DNA of 64,000 nt. It comes from Mesorhizobium sp. WSM3862. GTDB taxonomy: Bacteria > Pseudomonadota > Alphaproteobacteria > Rhizobiales > Rhizobiaceae. The notes beneath the pieces are model-generated. The model was not told where the DNA came from and did not search any database. It saw only the letters and a program-made list of their open reading frames with translations. The position numbers and the translations under genes were made by a program. The DNA lies in NCBI RefSeq assembly GCF_002294985.1, contig NZ_NSGE01000001.1, positions 310,001-374,000 of the forward strand, written 5' to 3'. Below, piece after piece: positions 9,548 to 17,209 of the stretch. Every line of letters starts with the position of its first letter. The first letter of the stretch is position 1.

Positions 9548-10921
9548 TCAACGCCGTGCCCTGCCGTCAAACTGACGGACCTCCCCCTCGCCGCCCGTCA
9601 GTATGCGCTGCGGGTTTCGGCTGAGATCTGTCACCGCTTCCTCGATTCGGCTGATCGAGCGCCGGCTGGCCTGGACCAGCGCCTCGACATCCTGCAGCCC
9701 CTGGCCGGAGAAGCGCGACAGATTGTCGACGATAGTGCCCAGCCGAGAGTTCAGCGTATCGGCAACCTGCTTGAAGGATTTCAGCGTCGCCCGAGCATCG
9801 GCCATCACGCCATTGGCTTCACCGGACCCGAGAAGCTTGTCGACCTTCTCGAGAATTCCGTCGACGCGCACGGACGCGTCGTTGAGGCGCTGCGCAAGCT
9901 GGCGGGCATTCTTGATCGTATCGTTGATGTCGTCGGAGCGGTTGGCGATCTTGTCGGTGACCTTGGCGATGTCGGCGGCCGCCTTGTTGGCGCTGTCGCT
10001 TGCCTTCTGGATGTTGGCGAGCGCCGTACGGACATTCGCCGGATCTATCCCATCGAGAACGCCGTTGACCTTGGCGAGCGTCCCTTGCGTCTGCTTGGCG
10101 AAGTCGTTGACCGACCCCACCGCGGCATCGACGTTCTTCAGCACGTCGTCCAACTGCCCGCTGGTTTCCTTGAGGTTCGCGGTGACCGTGTCGACATTGG
10201 CGACGATGCTCTTGATCCGGTCCTTGTCGACCGAATTGAGCAGGCCCTCGGCCGCCTTCAGCGTGCTGTCGAGTCGGCCCGACACATTTTGCAATTGCTC
10301 CGAAAGCGAGCTCACGGCGGACAGGAATTTATCGATACCGTCCGAATTCTTGGCCAGCGCGTTGGAGAAGGTCTCGACGTTCTTGACGGTCTGCGTCAGC
10401 GGTCCGCGAACATCCTTGGTGAAGCCTTCCAGCTCGGTGAGCACCTTGTCGGCACGAGTGAAGATGTTCTGCGCCGTCTGCAGCAGGTTGGTCACGGCCG
10501 ACGGATTGGCGACGATCTCCGGAACCCTGCCTTCTTTCTCGGCCTGGTCGAGCAGCTTCACTTCCTTGGGATCGGCGCCTTTCAGCTCGATATTGGCCTG
10601 GCCGGTGAGGCCGGCGAGCCCGATATCGGCCTGCGTCGACTTCGTGATCGGCGTCATGCGGTCGATCTCGGTATCGGCGATGGCGACGGTCGGGTTGTCG
10701 ACATCGATATAGACCCGTTTAACGTCGCCCACCTTGACGCCGTTGAACAGCACGAAGCTGCCGCGGCCAAGGCCCGAAGCCGAGCCCGGGATGCGCACCC
10801 GCAGCAGCGTCGTCTCGCCACGCTCGCCGATCGCGGCCGTCCAGTAGACGAAGGCGAACGCCGCGAGGATAGCGGCCAGCGTGAAAATGCCGACAATGAC
10901 GTAGTTGGCTCTGGTTTCCAT
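9548..10921 (-). CDS. mlaD: MCE/MlaD-family lipid-transport substrate-binding protein
   Basis: The 457-residue protein begins with one N-terminal membrane anchor (about 7-29, VGIFTLAAILAAFAFVYW). An MCE domain follows (about 38-115, with GLGRGSFVLFNGVKVGDVKR and GLTGQANIELKG), then a long periplasmic helix from about 150 to 430. MlaD-type proteins form hexameric rings that carry phospholipids between inner and outer membranes. The extended C-terminal coiled coil is much longer than in E. coli MlaD and recalls the longer MCE proteins that bridge the periplasm. It lies 14 bp downstream of mlaF in an operon with mlaE. Confidence 0.88.
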   Translation of the reverse strand: METRANYVIVGIFTLAAILAAFAFVYWTAAIGERGETTLLRVRIPGSASGLGRGSFVLFNGVKVGDVKRVYIDVDNPTVAIADTEIDRMTPITKSTQADIGLAGLTGQANIELKGADPKEVKLLDQAEKEGRVPEIVANPSAVTNLLQTAQNIFTRADKVLTELEGFTKDVRGPLTQTVKNVETFSNALAKNSDGIDKFLSAVSSLSEQLQNVSGRLDSTLKAAEGLLNSVDKDRIKSIVANVDTVTANLKETSGQLDDVLKNVDAAVGSVNDFAKQTQGTLAKVNGVLDGIDPANVRTALANIQKASDSANKAAADIAKVTDKIANRSDDINDTIKNARQLAQRLNDASVRVDGILEKVDKLLGSGEANGVMADARATLKSFKQVADTLNSRLGTIVDNLSRFSGQGLQDVEALVQASRRSISRIEEAVTDLSRNPQRILTGGEGEVRQFDGRARR

Positions 10922-10935
10922 TGCCCCACTTATGG

Positions 10936-11754
10936 CTATGCGCGAGCCGCAAGATCAAGTTGCCGGGCGCGTTTTCCGCGGAAATAGGATTTTACCCACG
11001 GCTCCTCGCTTTTCAGCATGTCGTCGATCGTGCCTTCGACCAGCACCCTCTTCTTGCCGAGCACCGCCACGTGGTCGCAGGCGGTGAACAGCGTGTCGAG
11101 GTCGTGCGTGACCATGTAGACCGTCAAATCCATCGTATCGCGCAACTTGACGACCAATTCGTCGAATTCGGCCGCGCTGATCGGATCGAGGCCCGAGGTC
11201 GGCTCGTCGAGGAAGACGATGTCCGGATCGAGCGCCAGCGCGCGAGCCAACGCCGCGCGCTTGATCATGCCGCCCGACAGCTCGGAAGGGAATTTCTGCG
11301 CTGCGTCCGGCGGCAGCCCGACCAGCTCGACCTTGAGCATGGCGAGCTCGTCCATCAGCTTCTTCGGCAGGTCGAGATACTCGCGCATCGGCACCTGCAC
11401 GTTTTCCAGCACCGTCAGCGCCGAAAACAGCGCGCCGTGCTGGAACAGGACGCCGAGCCGCATGTCGATGCGCAGGCGCTCGATCTCGCTTGCCTTGTCG
11501 ACGTCGACGCCGAACAGCCTGATGGTTCCCGATTGCTTCGGCATAAGCCCGAGGATGGTGCGCAGCAACACCGACTTGCCGGCGCCCGAGGCGCCGACGA
11601 ACCCCAGGATCTCGCCGCGCTCGATGTCGAGCGAAAGCTTGTCGAGGATCAGCTTGTCTTCGATGGCAACGGTGACGTCACGGACCGAAAGCACGATCTC
11701 GCTCTCGTCCGCGTTCTGCGCCGTGTTGACCCCGTTGCCGCTTGCAACCGCCAT
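10936..11754 (-). CDS. mlaF: ABC transporter ATP-binding protein MlaF
   Basis: A 272-residue ABC ATPase with Walker A GASGAGKS (54-61), the Q-loop in VLFQHGALF, signature LSGGM (159-163) and Walker B IVFLDEP (179-185) followed by TSGLDP. The signature carries M where most ABC proteins have Q, as is usual in the MlaF family. The ATG at 11752-11754 lies one base after the mlaE stop codon, so translation is almost certainly coupled. It powers the MlaE permease in the inner membrane for phospholipid trafficking. Confidence 0.92.
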   Translation of the reverse strand: MAVASGNGVNTAQNADESEIVLSVRDVTVAIEDKLILDKLSLDIERGEILGFVGASGAGKSVLLRTILGLMPKQSGTIRLFGVDVDKASEIERLRIDMRLGVLFQHGALFSALTVLENVQVPMREYLDLPKKLMDELAMLKVELVGLPPDAAQKFPSELSGGMIKRAALARALALDPDIVFLDEPTSGLDPISAAEFDELVVKLRDTMDLTVYMVTHDLDTLFTACDHVAVLGKKRVLVEGTIDDMLKSEEPWVKSYFRGKRARQLDLAARA

Positions 11755-11755
11755 C

Positions 11756-12943
11756 TCAAAACCCAATCGATGCGTAGAACATGGCGAAAAGCCCGTCGAG
11801 GATGATGACGACGAAGATCGACTTCACCACCGAGGCGGTCACGTGCTGGCCGAGCGACTCGGCGCTGCCGCCGACCTTCATGCCCTCGACCGAAGCGATG
11901 GTGCCGATGATCATGGCCATGAACGGCGCCTTGATCAGCCCGGCAAAAATAGTGCTGAGGTCGATGGCGACCCGCAGCCGGTCGATAAATGCCGCCGGTG
12001 GAATGTCGGAATAGAGCCAGGCGGCGATGATGCCGCCGCCGAGCGCGGCGAAATTCGCGATGATCGTCAAGCACGGCAGCGCAATCACCAAGGCGACGAG
12101 CCGCGGAAACACCAGCACGCCGATCGGGTTCAACCCGATCACCTTCAGCGCGTCGACCTCCTCGCGCATCTTCATCGAGCCGATCTCGGCGGTGATGGCG
12201 CTGCCCGAGCGGCCGGCCAGCATGATCGCGGTCATCAGCACGCCAAGTTCGCGCAGGATCAGCACGCCGACGAGGTCGACGACGAAAATGTCGGCACCGA
12301 AATAGCTGAGCTGATAAGCGCCTTGCTGGGCGACGATGGCGCCGACGATGGCCGACATCAGCACCACCACCGGAATGGCACCGACGCCCATGCGGTCGAT
12401 CTGGTTGAAGATTGCTGCCGGATTGACGGCATGGCCGCGGCCGAGCTTCATCTGCGCGCCGCGGATGGTGGCGCCGAGGATGTTCATCGAGGCCAGAAAA
12501 TCGTCGCGCATCTCGTAGACGCGGCGGCCGACCAGCTCCAGCGCGCGCAGGATGATGTTGGGCGGTCCGGCCGGCCCCGATTCGGGTTCGCGACGCACCG
12601 CGTCGCCCACCGCGCCGAGCAGGATTGAGGCGATCTCGCTCTGCCCCTGCACATGGACTTCGACGCCTTTCTTCTCGAAAGCGCTCGCCAGCCGATCGAT
12701 CAGCCAGGCGCCGGCCGTGTCCATCTTCTCGATCTGGGAAAGGTCGAGTATCAGCCTCTTGGCGCTGTTGCGGTTTTCGATCTTGCGCATCTCGGCATCG
12801 ACCGATGCCACGGTCCGCGTCGTCCAGACACCCGAAAAAGCGCAGCCGAGCACGTCGCCTTCCTCGCCGACGGCAATGCGCGGCTGGTGATTGGCATCAC
12901 CGGCGGGCGTGCGGCTTGCGTCGCGTTTGCGGATGGTCAACAT
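11756..12943 (-). CDS. mlaE: MlaE-family permease with fused N-terminal STAS (MlaB-like) domain
   Basis: The 395-residue protein starts at the ATG complementary to 12941-12943, after an ACAGGA ribosome-site-like stretch; the longer open frame upstream is not needed. Residues about 20-125 form a STAS domain (LILDLSQIEKMDTAGAWLID), the role played by separate MlaB in E. coli. Residues about 150-390 are the MlaE permease, with several membrane helices and the conserved ELGVLMTAIMLAGRSGSAI and EVDALKVIGLNP segments. It is the inner-membrane core of the phospholipid transporter and the first gene of the operon. No mlaC or mlaA is present here. Confidence 0.9.
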   Translation of the reverse strand: MLTIRKRDASRTPAGDANHQPRIAVGEEGDVLGCAFSGVWTTRTVASVDAEMRKIENRNSAKRLILDLSQIEKMDTAGAWLIDRLASAFEKKGVEVHVQGQSEIASILLGAVGDAVRREPESGPAGPPNIILRALELVGRRVYEMRDDFLASMNILGATIRGAQMKLGRGHAVNPAAIFNQIDRMGVGAIPVVVLMSAIVGAIVAQQGAYQLSYFGADIFVVDLVGVLILRELGVLMTAIMLAGRSGSAITAEIGSMKMREEVDALKVIGLNPIGVLVFPRLVALVIALPCLTIIANFAALGGGIIAAWLYSDIPPAAFIDRLRVAIDLSTIFAGLIKAPFMAMIIGTIASVEGMKVGGSAESLGQHVTASVVKSIFVVIILDGLFAMFYASIGF

Positions 12944-13019
12944 GGCGTCCTGTTTAGCGTGACGGGACTGGCGTGTCGATTTGCCGGGAGACCGGGTCGC
13001 ACAGCCGGAGAAGAAAAAT

Positions 13020-14003
13020 ATGGCGCGTGTCATTTCGGTCGAGGCGGAGCGATTCCCCATCGCGGGCACCTTCACCATCTCGCGCGGCTCGAAAACCGAG
13101 GCCGAAGTCATCACCGTGACGATCGCCGACAACGGACATGTCGGGCGCGGCGAATGCGTGCCCTACAGGCGCTACGGCGAGACGATGGAAGGCGTGCGCG
13201 CCGCTATCGAGGCGATGCGCGGCCAGATCATCGACGGCATCGGCCGCACCGCCTTGCTCGCGGCCATGCCGGCCGGAGCGGCCCGCAATGCCATCGACTG
13301 CGCCTTGTGGGATCTCGAAGCCAAGCTGGGCGCCAGGCCGGTGGCGGACGCGATCGGGGTCGTTTCGCCTAAGGCGCTTGAAACCGCCTACACGCTGTCG
13401 CTCGCCGAACCTGAGGCGATGGCGGCGCAGGCCCGCGCCGCTGCCTCGCGGCCACTGCTCAAGGTCAAGATCGGCGGCGACAACGACGCGGCAAGGATTC
13501 GCGCCGTGACGCAAGCCGCCCCGCAAAGCCGCATCATACTCGATGCCAACGAGGGCTGGACCGATAACAACATCGTCGAGAATCTCGCATTCGCAGCCGA
13601 GCACGGCATAGTGCTGATCGAGCAGCCGCTGCCGGCCGGCCGTGATGGCATCTTGCGCGAAATCGCGCATCCCGTGCCGATCTGCGCCGACGAAAGCGTG
13701 CACGAGGCGAAGAACCTCGAAGCGCTGGTCGGCCTCTATGACGTCGTCAACATCAAGCTCGACAAAACTGGCGGACTGACCGAAGCGCTGATCCTTCGCG
13801 ATCGTGCCCGGGAGCTGGGTTTCGGCATCATGGTCGGCTGCATGGTCGGCACGTCGCTCGCCATGGCGCCGGCAGTGCTCTTGGCTCAAGGTGCCGATTT
13901 CGTCGACCTCGACGGGCCGCTGCTCTTGGCGCACGACCGCGAACCGGGTCTGGTCTACCAGGGCTCGCTGGTCTCACCGCCTCAGCCGGCGCTGTGGGGC
14001 TGA
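13020..14003 (+). CDS. Enolase-superfamily epimerase/racemase (dipeptide epimerase, DgcA-like)
   Basis: The 327-residue protein belongs to the muconate-cycloisomerase side of the enolase superfamily. Visible active-site elements are the K-x-K pair (Lys148, Lys150), metal ligands Asp175 (DANEGW), Glu201 (EQPLP) and Asp224 (CADES), and the opposing lysine in IKLDKTGG (about 249). Relatives epimerise L-Ala-D/L-Glu dipeptides from murein or racemise N-acetyl-D-glutamate (DgcA). The usual dgcN partner is not adjacent, so either role is possible. The ATG at 13020 is taken as the start; a longer frame opens at 12981. The 3' end overlaps the convergent MFS gene by 30 bp. Confidence 0.8.
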   Translation: MARVISVEAERFPIAGTFTISRGSKTEAEVITVTIADNGHVGRGECVPYRRYGETMEGVRAAIEAMRGQIIDGIGRTALLAAMPAGAARNAIDCALWDLEAKLGARPVADAIGVVSPKALETAYTLSLAEPEAMAAQARAAASRPLLKVKIGGDNDAARIRAVTQAAPQSRIILDANEGWTDNNIVENLAFAAEHGIVLIEQPLPAGRDGILREIAHPVPICADESVHEAKNLEALVGLYDVVNIKLDKTGGLTEALILRDRARELGFGIMVGCMVGTSLAMAPAVLLAQGADFVDLDGPLLLAHDREPGLVYQGSLVSPPQPALWG

Positions 14004-15188
14004 CCGCGCGGCAAGCCCAATCAGCGCGAGGCCGATGATCGCGATCGGGATCATCGCCAGGAACCCGTCGACGCCAAGATGATCGTAGAGCGGGCCGGAG
14101 ACCAGCGTGACCGCGGCCATGAAGAAGCCGTTGAAGAAATAGGCGATGCCTTGCGCGGCGCCCGTGCGCTCTTCGGAAACCGTTTCGCCGATCATCTTCT
14201 GCAGGCCGATCAGCACCATCGCCACCGAAACCGCATGCAGCGTCTGGACGCCGAAGAAGCCGACGACGCCGAGGCCCAGCGGCCAGACCAGCGGAAAGGC
14301 GACCCATCGCAGGATCGAGCCGATGCCGGCGATCACCATCACCCTGACGACGGAAACGGAGGCGAAAATGCGGTTGAAGAACAAGAACATGCAGACCTCG
14401 GCAACCACGCCCCAGGCCCACAGCAGGCCCACGACGGAATCGCTGATGCCGATCGACTTCCAGTAGATCGACACGAAGCCGTAAAGAAAGGCGTGGCTGG
14501 CGGTGATGATGCCGACACCCAGCGTGAAATAGAGGAAATAGGCGTTGAAGAGGCTTGGCGCCGAATGCTGAATGTCGGTCGCCGATAATGGCGACGCCTT
14601 GCGAGGCTTGCCCATCCGCGGCGCCCACAAACCCGCGGCAAGCGCTGCGGCAAGGGCCACAAAGATGATCGCCGGAACTGCTTGCGGGCCGGTGGCCGCC
14701 AGGATGAAGCCGCCGACTATATTGGCGCAGAAATAGGAGATCGAACCCCATTTGCGCATGGCGGTGTAGTTGGAGCCGAAGCGGCGGACGCCCGACAGAG
14801 CCAGCGAATCGGCCATCGGCGAATGCGGCGTCCAAGGGATCGAAAGCAACAGCGAGATGGCCAGCACGCCCGCATAGGTGGCCGGCAGGAAATAGCCGGC
14901 CGAAATGATCATCGTCGCCGCGACCAGCGCGATATAGACATTGGCGCGGTCCTTCGCCCGGTCGGCAAACGCGGTGAGCATCGGCGTCGTCACGACGCGC
15001 AGGAACATCGGCGCGGCCAGGATGACTGCGATCTGTTCGGCGTGGAAGCCTTTCACCTCCAGCCAGAGCGGAAAATAGGGCAGATGCGTCCCCTGCGACA
15101 CGAACAATGTCGCGAAGATCAGGCTCATGCGCAGTTCGAAATGGGCGGGCTTGACGAGTTGCTCAGGCGAAAGCGGCGGCAGCGGCAT
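13974..15188 (-). CDS. MFS transporter, HcaT/phenylpropionate-permease-like
   Basis: About 404 residues with roughly twelve hydrophobic segments. The N-terminal FATLFVSQGTHLPYFPLWL and the FGSNYTAMRKWGSISYF loop resemble the HcaT/MFS_1-like subfamily of 3-phenylpropionate-type permeases. This would be an inner-membrane secondary transporter whose substrate cannot be read from sequence. The start is uncertain: ATG at 15188 is used, but an in-frame TTG at 15200 has a better-placed purine-rich stretch. It is convergent with, and overlaps, the epimerase gene by 30 bp. Its upstream neighbour on the same strand is the LpxH-like phosphatase. Confidence 0.8.
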   Translation of the reverse strand: MPLPPLSPEQLVKPAHFELRMSLIFATLFVSQGTHLPYFPLWLEVKGFHAEQIAVILAAPMFLRVVTTPMLTAFADRAKDRANVYIALVAATMIISAGYFLPATYAGVLAISLLLSIPWTPHSPMADSLALSGVRRFGSNYTAMRKWGSISYFCANIVGGFILAATGPQAVPAIIFVALAAALAAGLWAPRMGKPRKASPLSATDIQHSAPSLFNAYFLYFTLGVGIITASHAFLYGFVSIYWKSIGISDSVVGLLWAWGVVAEVCMFLFFNRIFASVSVVRVMVIAGIGSILRWVAFPLVWPLGLGVVGFFGVQTLHAVSVAMVLIGLQKMIGETVSEERTGAAQGIAYFFNGFFMAAVTLVSGPLYDHLGVDGFLAMIPIAIIGLALIGLAARSAPQRRLRR

Positions 15189-15330
15189 GAATCGATCCAA
15201 TTACGCTGCATTCCACGACCCGCAACGCGTTTCGATCCCTATCACGCGGCAAGGCGCGACGGAACCGCCTGGACCAGTCGATCTGGCTAAAGCTGTTGAA
15301 AGACAAGGAACCTCGGAGCCGGAAAGGCGC

Positions 15331-16152
15331 TCAGGCAGCCTTGACCTTGAGATCGATGAGATCGACGCGCACCGGCGCGTCCTTGCCGGCCGGAACATCG
15401 GGCAGCACATGCGCCCAGGTCAGGATCTCCATGCGGCCGTCGAAATGCTCGACCACCGCGGTGCAGCTTTCCACCCAGTCGCCGGTGTTGATGTATTGCA
15501 CGTCGCCATAGCTTTCGATCGCGGCGTGATGGATGTGGCCGCAGATCACGCCGTCGACATGCGAGCGCCGCGCTTCCTCGGAGAGCACCGTCTGGAACGA
15601 TCCGATGAAGTTCACCGCCTTCTTCACCTTGACCTTCGCCCAGGAAGAGAACGACCAGTAAGGCAGGCCGAGCAGGTGGCGCAGTCTCGTCACGAGGCGA
15701 TTGACCAGCATTGCCGTGTCATAGGCGTAGTCGCCGAGGTAAGCGAGCCAGCGCTGATTGTGCACCACAGTGTCGAACTGGTCGCCATGGATGACGAGAA
15801 GCCGCCTGCCGTCGGCGGTCTCATGAATGGCGCGGTCGGCAACGACGATGCCGCCGAAATGCACGCCCTGGAACTGGCGGGCGAACTCGTCGTGGTTGCC
15901 GGCGATGTAGGTGATCGAGGCGCCTTTGCGCGCCTTGCGCAGCAGTTTCTGCACCACGTCGTTATGGCTCTGCGGCCAATGCCAGTTGCGCCGCAGGCGC
16001 CAGCCGTCGACGATGTCGCCGACCAGGTAGATGGTATCGGCGTCATGGTGGCGCAGGAAATCGATCAGGAAATCGGCCTTGGCCGCTTTCGAGCCGAGAT
16101 GCACGTCGGAAATGAACATGGTGCGAAAAGTGCGGGGCTCTGGACCGGACAT
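15331..16152 (-). CDS. Calcineurin-like metallophosphoesterase, probable UDP-2,3-diacylglucosamine diphosphatase (LpxH-like)
   Basis: The 273-residue protein has the dimetal phosphoesterase blocks in order: SDVHLGS, VGDIVDGW, GNHDE, a VIHGDQFD segment, and the C-terminal CGHIHH. This matches LpxH-type enzymes that cleave UDP-diacylglucosamine to lipid X in lipid A synthesis, at the inner face of the cytoplasmic membrane. Rhizobia often use LpxI for this step, so a related phosphatase role remains possible. I start at the ATG complementary to 16150-16152 because AAAGGTGGA lies about 6 nt upstream; a further ATG at 16194 lacks such a site. It diverges from the SDR gene. Confidence 0.78.
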   Translation of the reverse strand: MSGPEPRTFRTMFISDVHLGSKAAKADFLIDFLRHHDADTIYLVGDIVDGWRLRRNWHWPQSHNDVVQKLLRKARKGASITYIAGNHDEFARQFQGVHFGGIVVADRAIHETADGRRLLVIHGDQFDTVVHNQRWLAYLGDYAYDTAMLVNRLVTRLRHLLGLPYWSFSSWAKVKVKKAVNFIGSFQTVLSEEARRSHVDGVICGHIHHAAIESYGDVQYINTGDWVESCTAVVEHFDGRMEILTWAHVLPDVPAGKDAPVRVDLIDLKVKAA

Positions 16153-16198
16153 CGCGATTTCCACCTTTCTTTGGCGTGCTATGCCTCGATTCATGCAA

Positions 16199-16215
16199 CA
16201 ACCGTATGACGGTTG
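16199..16215. promoter_or_regulatory. 17-bp perfect palindrome (candidate operator)
   Basis: CAACCGT-ATG-ACGGTTG lies in the 116-bp divergent gap between the phosphatase and SDR genes. Seven-bp perfect arms with a 3-bp centre suit a dimeric regulator. The regulator is unknown. Confidence 0.4.
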
Positions 16216-16268
16216 CGGTTGGTCCAGCCCAGGCGCTAGCTTGCCGCCTCGAAAAAGGAGAAATCACC

Positions 16269-17048
16269 ATGGATCTCGGCATTCGCGGCAAGAAGGCCAT
16301 CGTCTGCGCCTCGAGCAAGGGACTGGGGCGCGGCTGCGCGATTGCGCTGGCCGAAGCCGGCGTCGACCTTGTCGTCAACGGCCGCAACGCCGAGCTGTTG
16401 GCGAAGACGGCGCAGGAAATCCGCGAAAAATTCGGCGTCGAGGTGATCGAGATCGCCGGCGACGTCTCGAAGCCGGAAGTGCAGAAGGCATTGCTTGCCG
16501 CCTGCCCCGCCCCCGACATCCTGGTCAACAACAATGGCGGCCCGCCGCTTCGCGATTTCCGCGAGCTCGACCGCGCGAAAATCCTCGAAGGCGTGACGCA
16601 GAACATGGTGACGCCGATCGAGCTGATCCAGGCGGTCATCGACGGCATGGCCAAGCGCGGCTTCGGCCGCATCGTCAACATCACCTCGCTGTCGGTCTAT
16701 GTGCCGATCCCGGGCCTCGACCTGTCGTCGGGCGCCCGCGCCGGCCTGACCTCGTTCCTTGCCGGCGTGGCCCGCACGGTCATCGACCGAAACGTCACCA
16801 TCAACAGCCTGTTGCCCGGCAAGCTCGACACCGACCGGTTGCGTGGCCCGCATGAAGCCGGCACGCCGGAAGACCCGGCAGCGGCCGCCGCGCGCAAGGC
16901 CCGCATCAGCGCCGACGTACCGGCAAAGCGCCTCGGCACGCCGGAAGAGTTCGGCCAGATCTGCGCCTTCCTGTGCTCGGTTCATGCCGGCTATCTCACT
17001 GGACAGAACATCCCGGTCGACGGTGGCCTCTACGTGAGCGCGTTCTGA
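16269..17048 (+). CDS. SDR-family oxidoreductase lacking the canonical Tyr-x3-Lys
   Basis: The 259-residue protein has the SDR fold: a cofactor loop CASSKGLGRG (13-22), NNNGGPP (87-93), catalytic-type Ser140 in NITSLS, and the C-terminal TGQNIPVDGG. The positions that normally hold Tyr and Lys (S-x12-Y-x3-K) read Ser153 and Arg157 (LSSGARAGL). Such proteins form the BKR-like SDR group with imperfect active sites. It may still bind NAD(P)H but probably does not act as a standard ketoreductase. AAGGAG precedes the ATG at 16269, which fixes the start. Confidence 0.85.
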   Translation: MDLGIRGKKAIVCASSKGLGRGCAIALAEAGVDLVVNGRNAELLAKTAQEIREKFGVEVIEIAGDVSKPEVQKALLAACPAPDILVNNNGGPPLRDFRELDRAKILEGVTQNMVTPIELIQAVIDGMAKRGFGRIVNITSLSVYVPIPGLDLSSGARAGLTSFLAGVARTVIDRNVTINSLLPGKLDTDRLRGPHEAGTPEDPAAAAARKARISADVPAKRLGTPEEFGQICAFLCSVHAGYLTGQNIPVDGGLYVSAF

Positions 17049-17209
17049 CGAGCTTCGTCAATCAGCCGCAAGTTTCCGAGCCAACTGGCTGAAATGCATT
17101 GATTATCTTCGCCTCGGCATTGTGAATGCCAGGGCCGACATTTGGCGTCGCGAAGAATCGTCGCTGCATGCTAAAAGGCTCGAAAGCAAGAAGCGCAGGA
17201 GGGCCGCGA

